Shown here piece after piece: positions 61,517 through 64,000 of a stretch of 64,000 bases of DNA. The notes under the pieces were generated by a model. That model did no database searches. It worked only from the letters and a program-made list of their open reading frames with translations, and had not been told where the DNA came from. Position 1 is the stretch's first letter. Each line of letters starts with the position of its first letter. The DNA is taken from contig JAMHWD010000033.1 of NCBI GenBank assembly GCA_035911135.1, positions 1 through 64,000 of the forward strand. Reading direction: 5' to 3'. The translations under genes were made by a program, and so were the position numbers. This DNA comes from JAMHWD01 sp035911135. GTDB lineage: Bacteria > Pseudomonadota > Alphaproteobacteria > Micavibrionales > Micavibrionaceae.

Positions 61517-62217
61517 GCTGCTTTTTTACGCTTGCCGAGGGGCTTGGCCGTCTTGGCAGGTTTTGCGGCTTTAACGGGCTTTTTTGCGGCGATTACGCGC
61601 TTGATTTCTTTGAGCAGCTCTGTGATTTCCGCAGAAGCAGCGCCGGATGGATCGGTTTCGATCACGCCCTTGCCCGACACCATGGAAGAAGCATAAACCA
61701 CGCGGTTGCCCAGTTTTGCCTTGGCAACAGGCGTGTTCAGTTCTTTCATTTTGTCGGTAATGGCGGCAGTGAGCTTGGCGCGCGGGGCAACGCGGTTAAG
61801 AACAAGTAATGCTTTCACGCCTTCATCCTTGGCGGCTTTGATGGTCGGGCGGCAGGCCCAAAGATCCATCGGCGAGGGCTGGATCGGAATAAGCAGCAAA
61901 TCGGCGCAGCGAATGGCGATCTGGGCCTCGCTTTCGGTGTGAGGGGGCGAGTCTACGATCACGAAATCACATTCCCGCGCCCAGCGCTCGGCTTCTTTTT
62001 TCAGGCGCCAGCCTTGAATCTGGTTATGGATCAGCTTGTTACGGGGGCCCATCGAGGCCATGCGCGCCGCATACCACAGGCTAAGCGAGCCTTGCGGGTC
62101 GATATCCATGGTGACGACTTTTGCTCCGGTTTTCTGCAGGGCTGCGGCCAGTTGCGCCGCCAGAGTTGTCTTTCCTGCGCCGCCCTTTTGCTGGGCGACG
62201 GTGATGATGGTTCCCAT
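61513..62217 (-). CDS. ParA-family ATPase
   Basis: The 234-residue protein has the deviant Walker A KGGAGKTT (K11, K16), MDIDPQGSLSLW, the Walker B-like DFVIVDSPPHTE and LLLIPIQPSPMDLWA. These define the ParA/MinD group that moves DNA or protein cargoes. It lacks a DNA-binding N-terminus and ends in a basic Lys/Ala/Pro tail (KKPVKAAKPAKTAKPLGKRK) that may bind DNA or membrane. No parB lies next to it, so a cargo other than the chromosome is possible; an orphan ParA (like MipZ, PpfA or plasmid partition genes) is likely. It has an AAGGAG Shine-Dalgarno. Confidence 0.85.
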   Translation of the reverse strand: MGTIITVAQQKGGAGKTTLAAQLAAALQKTGAKVVTMDIDPQGSLSLWYAARMASMGPRNKLIHNQIQGWRLKKEAERWARECDFVIVDSPPHTESEAQIAIRCADLLLIPIQPSPMDLWACRPTIKAAKDEGVKALLVLNRVAPRAKLTAAITDKMKELNTPVAKAKLGNRVVYASSMVSGKGVIETDPSGAASAEITELLKEIKRVIAAKKPVKAAKPAKTAKPLGKRKKAA

Positions 62218-62303
62218 TTATGTACTCCTTGTACTCACACGCTAAGGGATCACCATAGAAATATTTTGCAATGCGATGCAATAGAAAAGTAAGATGCCCA
62301 GCC

Positions 62304-63293
62304 ATGAAGACGATTATATGTGAAGCCAGCCCCAAGGCCATAGAACAGGCCGTCGCCCTGATTAGGGATGGCGGATTGGTTGCCATGCCGACGGAAACAG
62401 TCTACGGGCTGGCGGCTGATGCCACCAATGGCCGTGCCGTGGCACGCATTTTCGAGGCCAAGGGCCGCCCCAGTTTTAACCCGCTGATCTCCCATGCCGC
62501 CGATCTGGAAATGGCCATGAAATACGGCGAGTTTAGTGATATGGCGCGCAAGATTGCCGCGCATTTCTGGCCCGGCCCCTTGACCATGATTGTCCCGCGC
62601 AAAGAAAGCTCCGGCATATCGGATCTGACCACGGCGGGTTTAAAGACGATCGCCATCCGCGTGCCAAGCCATAAAATCGCGCAAGATTTGATAAAGGCAG
62701 CCGGCGTGCCCTTGGCCGCGCCGAGCGCCAATGCTTCCGGCACGATCAGCCCGACCGCGCCCTTTCATGTTATTCAAAGCCTTGGCGGGAAGGTGGATAT
62801 GGTTCTGGCCGCCGGGATTTGCGCGATTGGTTTGGAGTCGAGCGTTCTTGATTTGACCGGTGATGCTCCGGTCATGCTGCGCCCCGGTGCGGTATTGCCC
62901 GAAGATATCGCCGCGATTATAGATGCGCCCGTTGGGACGGATTATAACCCCAAGGACGCACCCAAATCGCCGGGGCAGTTATTGCGCCATTATGCCCCCA
63001 GTATTCCATTACGTTTAAGGGCTGTGGATGTGATGCCGGGGGAGGCGTTGTTGGCGTTTGGATCATTAAAATTCATGGCCTTGCGCGGCGGCGGTGCGGC
63101 GTCCAGCCTGCCGGAAGATAGTATGCGGAATTTGAGCGAGGAGCGCGATCTCAATGAGGCCGCCGCCAATCTGTTTCGCATGATGCGAGAGCTTGATACG
63201 CAAGATCATACCGGCATCGCCGTGATGGATATTCCCGAAACCGGCCTTGGTGTGGCGATTAATGACCGGTTGAAACGCGCGGCGCAGGGGTAA
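62304..63293 (+). CDS. L-threonylcarbamoyladenylate synthase, Sua5 type
   Basis: The enzyme makes threonylcarbamoyl-AMP for the t6A37 modification of ANN-decoding tRNAs. The 329-residue protein has GGLVAMPTETVYGLAADATN, IFEAKGRPSFNPL, FWPGPLTMIVPRK and PLAAPSANASGTISPT in its TsaC/YrdC domain (about residues 1-200), then SPGQLLRHYAPSIPLRL, which opens the Sua5 C-terminal domain. The two-domain form distinguishes it from short TsaC. ATG 62304 is used; the longer frame from 62271 adds 11 residues without a Shine-Dalgarno. It diverges from the ParA-like gene. Confidence 0.94.
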   Translation: MKTIICEASPKAIEQAVALIRDGGLVAMPTETVYGLAADATNGRAVARIFEAKGRPSFNPLISHAADLEMAMKYGEFSDMARKIAAHFWPGPLTMIVPRKESSGISDLTTAGLKTIAIRVPSHKIAQDLIKAAGVPLAAPSANASGTISPTAPFHVIQSLGGKVDMVLAAGICAIGLESSVLDLTGDAPVMLRPGAVLPEDIAAIIDAPVGTDYNPKDAPKSPGQLLRHYAPSIPLRLRAVDVMPGEALLAFGSLKFMALRGGGAASSLPEDSMRNLSEERDLNEAAANLFRMMRELDTQDHTGIAVMDIPETGLGVAINDRLKRAAQG

Positions 63294-63335
63294 GATACCC
63301 GTGACATCGCTGCAAAAACCCTTATGATATTTTCT

Positions 63336-64000
63336 ATGAAGAGAATTCTCCTGACTGGCGCGGCCGGATTTATCGGTTTCCATTATGCCCATCGTTTGTC
63401 GCAGGCCGGGCATGAGGTTTTGGGCATAGATTCCATCACCGATTATTACGATACGAACCTCAAATACGACCGCCTGAAAATCCTCGAAAGCTTGCCGGGG
63501 TTCGCATTCCAAAAAGCCGATCTGGCCGGCCGAGATGCCATTGAAGGCATATTCAAAAATTTCAAGCCGCAGGTTGTTGTCAATCTAGCCGCGCAGGCCG
63601 GGGTCCGGTATTCGCTAGAAAACCCGCGTGCTTACATCGATTCCAATCTGGTGGGATTTTTGAATGTCCTCGAAGGCTGCCGCCATCACAATGTCGAGCA
63701 TCTGATTTTTGCGTCTTCATCTTCGGTTTACGGCGCGAACACGAAAATTCCTTTTGCGGTGACCGATAATGTCGATCATCCGGTCAGTCTGTATGCCGCC
63801 ACAAAAAAAGCCAATGAGTTGATGGCCCATTCCTACGCGCATCTTTACAAACTCCCCGTGACGGGATTGCGGTTCTTTACCGTTTATGGTCCGTGGGGGC
63901 GGCCCGATATGGCGTATTTTAAATTCACGCAAAGCATTCTAAAGGGGCAGAAAATCGACATCTATAATCACGGCGATATGAAGCGTGATTTCACTTATAT
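63336..64000 (+). CDS. UDP-glucuronate 4-epimerase-like SDR (runs off window)
   Basis: The frame from ATG 63336 is open to the window end (221 residues). It has the NAD-binding MKRILLTGAAGFIGFHYA, IDSITDYYDTNLKYDRLKIL, NLAAQAGVRYSLENPRAYID, the catalytic SSSSVYGAN (S128-S130) and YAATK (Y153, K157). The block DYYD..LK..RL with QAGVRYS.ENP is that of CapI/LpsL-type UDP-GlcA 4-epimerases, which make UDP-galacturonate for surface polysaccharides. The remaining C-terminal part is outside the window. It may start another polysaccharide locus; 42 bases separate it from the Sua5-type gene. Confidence 0.85.
   Translation, partial: MKRILLTGAAGFIGFHYAHRLSQAGHEVLGIDSITDYYDTNLKYDRLKILESLPGFAFQKADLAGRDAIEGIFKNFKPQVVVNLAAQAGVRYSLENPRAYIDSNLVGFLNVLEGCRHHNVEHLIFASSSSVYGANTKIPFAVTDNVDHPVSLYAATKKANELMAHSYAHLYKLPVTGLRFFTVYGPWGRPDMAYFKFTQSILKGQKIDIYNHGDMKRDFTY

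Overview
The window is a 64 kb chromosomal stretch of a Gram-negative bacterium, most likely an alphaproteobacterium. Outer-membrane components (efflux channel, beta-barrel, O-antigen genes), a YdcH/DUF465 protein, an amphi-Trp protein, an alphaproteobacterial-type elongator tRNA-Met and an AsmA/DUF3971 giant fit this. A Micavibrio-like or other poorly cultured lineage is possible, but that is only an impression. Gene density is high, and much of the window is in tight operons with overlapping stops and starts.

Layout. (1) 1-4.5 kb is a scarred zone. A partial IS3-family element sits inside an nhaA-like Na+/H+ antiporter gene next to an intact Ca2+/cation antiporter. After it come three small genes (zf-TFIIB-like, amphi-Trp, DUF465), a LysR regulator with a truncated divergent sbtA-like bicarbonate transporter, an orphan ORF, a cluster of GTAAA/TTTAC palindromes and a C-terminal gene fragment. 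(2) 4.5-18 kb is a surface-polysaccharide locus. rfbB-rfbA-vioA-vioF should make dTDP-4-formamido-4,6-dideoxyglucose (dTDP-Qui4NFo). It is followed by a WecF-type glycosyltransferase, two methyltransferases, a Wzx flippase, an asparagine-synthetase-like enzyme, a Wzy-like polymerase/ligase and an outer-membrane beta-barrel. (3) 18-28.4 kb holds two RTX proteins with related C-terminal type I secretion signals (a serralysin-like metalloprotease and a 1679-residue pure repeat protein) and a lectin-plus-SGNH esterase. (4) 28.5-31.2 kb is a furA-katG oxidative stress operon with a palindromic operator. (5) 31.3-42.6 kb is transport and housekeeping: an RND tripartite pump, CPA2 antiporter plus DmeF-type metal exporter, a nucleosidase, an LplT-type MFS protein and a cNMP-binding protein. 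(6) 42.7-47.8 kb encodes three unusually large, mutually related prepilin-like proteins, the most novel-looking system here. (7) 48-64 kb is mainly housekeeping: hemH, tRNA-Met, mnmA with a cysteine desulfurase, bcp, a DUF3971 giant, tyrS, anmK, a ParA-type ATPase, a Sua5-type enzyme and the start of a UDP-glucuronate-epimerase-like gene, plus two unrecognised proteins.

The polysaccharide, RTX and pilin-like loci together suggest a cell heavily invested in its surface and in secretion. No type I exporter, no initiating sugar-phosphate transferase and no pilus assembly ATPase is seen in the window, so these must be encoded elsewhere. All function calls rest on motif and family recognition by eye; no database search was run.
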